Part shown: in pieces, positions 12,604 through 12,754 of the stretch | Numbering within the stretch: the first letter of the stretch is position 1 | How the letters are laid out: the number at the start of each line of letters is the position of its first letter | Assembly (NCBI GenBank): GCA_032123435.1 | Contig: JAQBFJ010000196.1 | Location: 1 to 12,754 of the forward strand | Length of the DNA stretch: 12,754 bases | Direction: 5' to 3' | Source of the DNA: JAQBFJ01 sp032123435 | Lineage (GTDB): Bacteria > Verrucomicrobiota > Kiritimatiellia > UBA8416 > JAQBFJ01 | Notes under the pieces: model-generated | Databases searched by the model: none | What the model saw: only the letters and a program-made list of their open reading frames with translations | Told to the model about the DNA's origin: nothing | Program-made: the position numbers and the translations under genes

Positions 12604-12754
12604 ATGAAAACACCGGTTGTCTTTCTGGTTTTTAACAGACCTGACTTAACGGCGCGTGTTTTCGCTGAAATAGCGAAAGCGCGTCCTGAAAAACTTCTTG
12701 TCATTGCTGACGGCCCGCGCAGCAGCGATGATGAGGAAAAATGTGCGCAAGTTC
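12604..12754 (+). CDS. Glycosyltransferase, HlpA-like/GT2-type, 5' end only
   Basis: The first 50 codons of a gene run off the right edge. The protein begins MKTPVVFLVFNRPDLTARVF and continues AKARPEKLLVIADGPRSSDD. The FLVFNRPD strand-turn and the LLVIADGPR strand are the nucleotide-sugar-binding start of the glycosyltransferase group often labelled 'hemolytic protein HlpA-like'. These enzymes usually sit in O-antigen or capsule clusters in the cytoplasm or at the inner membrane face. The ATG at 12604 is preceded by AAGGCGGA, an acceptable ribosome site. It lies 9 nt after the stop of the broken upstream gene, so it belonged to that operon. It may now depend on read-through from the IS or on a new promoter. 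The acceptor sugar cannot be told from this part. Confidence 0.75.
   Translation, partial: MKTPVVFLVFNRPDLTARVFAEIAKARPEKLLVIADGPRSSDDEEKCAQV

Noticed and set aside
1..12754. CRISPR arrays, tRNA or rRNA genes, toxin-antitoxin pairs, phage or defence modules
   Set aside because: I saw no regularly spaced repeats, cloverleaf or rRNA-like sequence, and no gene with such motifs; all intact genes but the transposase, the lipoprotein and the RRM protein are metabolic or maturation enzymes.

Overview
The window reads as a stretch of chromosome from an uncultured, probably anaerobic Gram-negative bacterium, moderate in GC by eye. Supporting signs are the split glycine decarboxylase P-protein (gcvPA/gcvPB), an AICAR transformylase without its usual IMP cyclohydrolase half, the metal-promiscuous GTP cyclohydrolase FolE2, a radical SAM enzyme of the AmmeMemoRadiSam type, a free-standing HypA, a short 'family 2' ThiF and a small acidic lipoprotein. 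The mix would suit the Planctomycetes-Verrucomicrobia-Lentisphaerae/Kiritimatiellota sphere, but no marker gene here settles this and the placement is a guess.

Layout. 2-1947 (+): 3' end of gcvPA overlapping a complete gcvPB. 2029-2403 (-): small lipoprotein. 2578-3660 (+): amrS-type radical SAM enzyme. 3740-6728 (-): a tight operon folE2 - panE - AICAR transformylase, transcribed right to left. 6814-8553 (+): fused aminodeoxychorismate synthase/lyase (PabB-PabC), divergent from folE2. 8637-9026 (+): hypA. 9139-9741 (-): thiF. 9877-10149 (-): small RRM-type RNA-binding protein. 10180-10536: no convincing gene, with an AT-rich part followed by a GC-rich block. 10537-10664 (-): 3' end of a broken gene. 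10665-12499: a complete IS1634-type insertion sequence. 12500-12594 (+): 3' end of a second broken gene. 12604 to the edge (+): start of a glycosyltransferase.

The genes between 1 and 8.5 kb share a one-carbon/folate theme although they lie on both strands. GcvPA/PB feed methylene-tetrahydrofolate from glycine. FolE2 starts the pterin branch and PabB-PabC supplies p-aminobenzoate. AICAR transformylase spends formyl-tetrahydrofolate. PanE acts one step after PanB, an enzyme that uses methylene-tetrahydrofolate.

The most unusual part is the right end. Both flanks of the insertion sequence carry gene 3' ends that point away from it, and no short target duplication is visible, so this is not a simple insertion into one gene. 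It looks like an IS-mediated rearrangement junction, or an assembly join across a repeated IS. The transposase start codon lies in the arm of an 8-bp perfect hairpin, a layout known to protect some IS elements from read-through expression. A 22-bp identical sequence occurs in two convergent intergenic gaps about 7 kb apart. I found no CRISPR array, tRNA, rRNA, phage module or clearly new multi-gene system.
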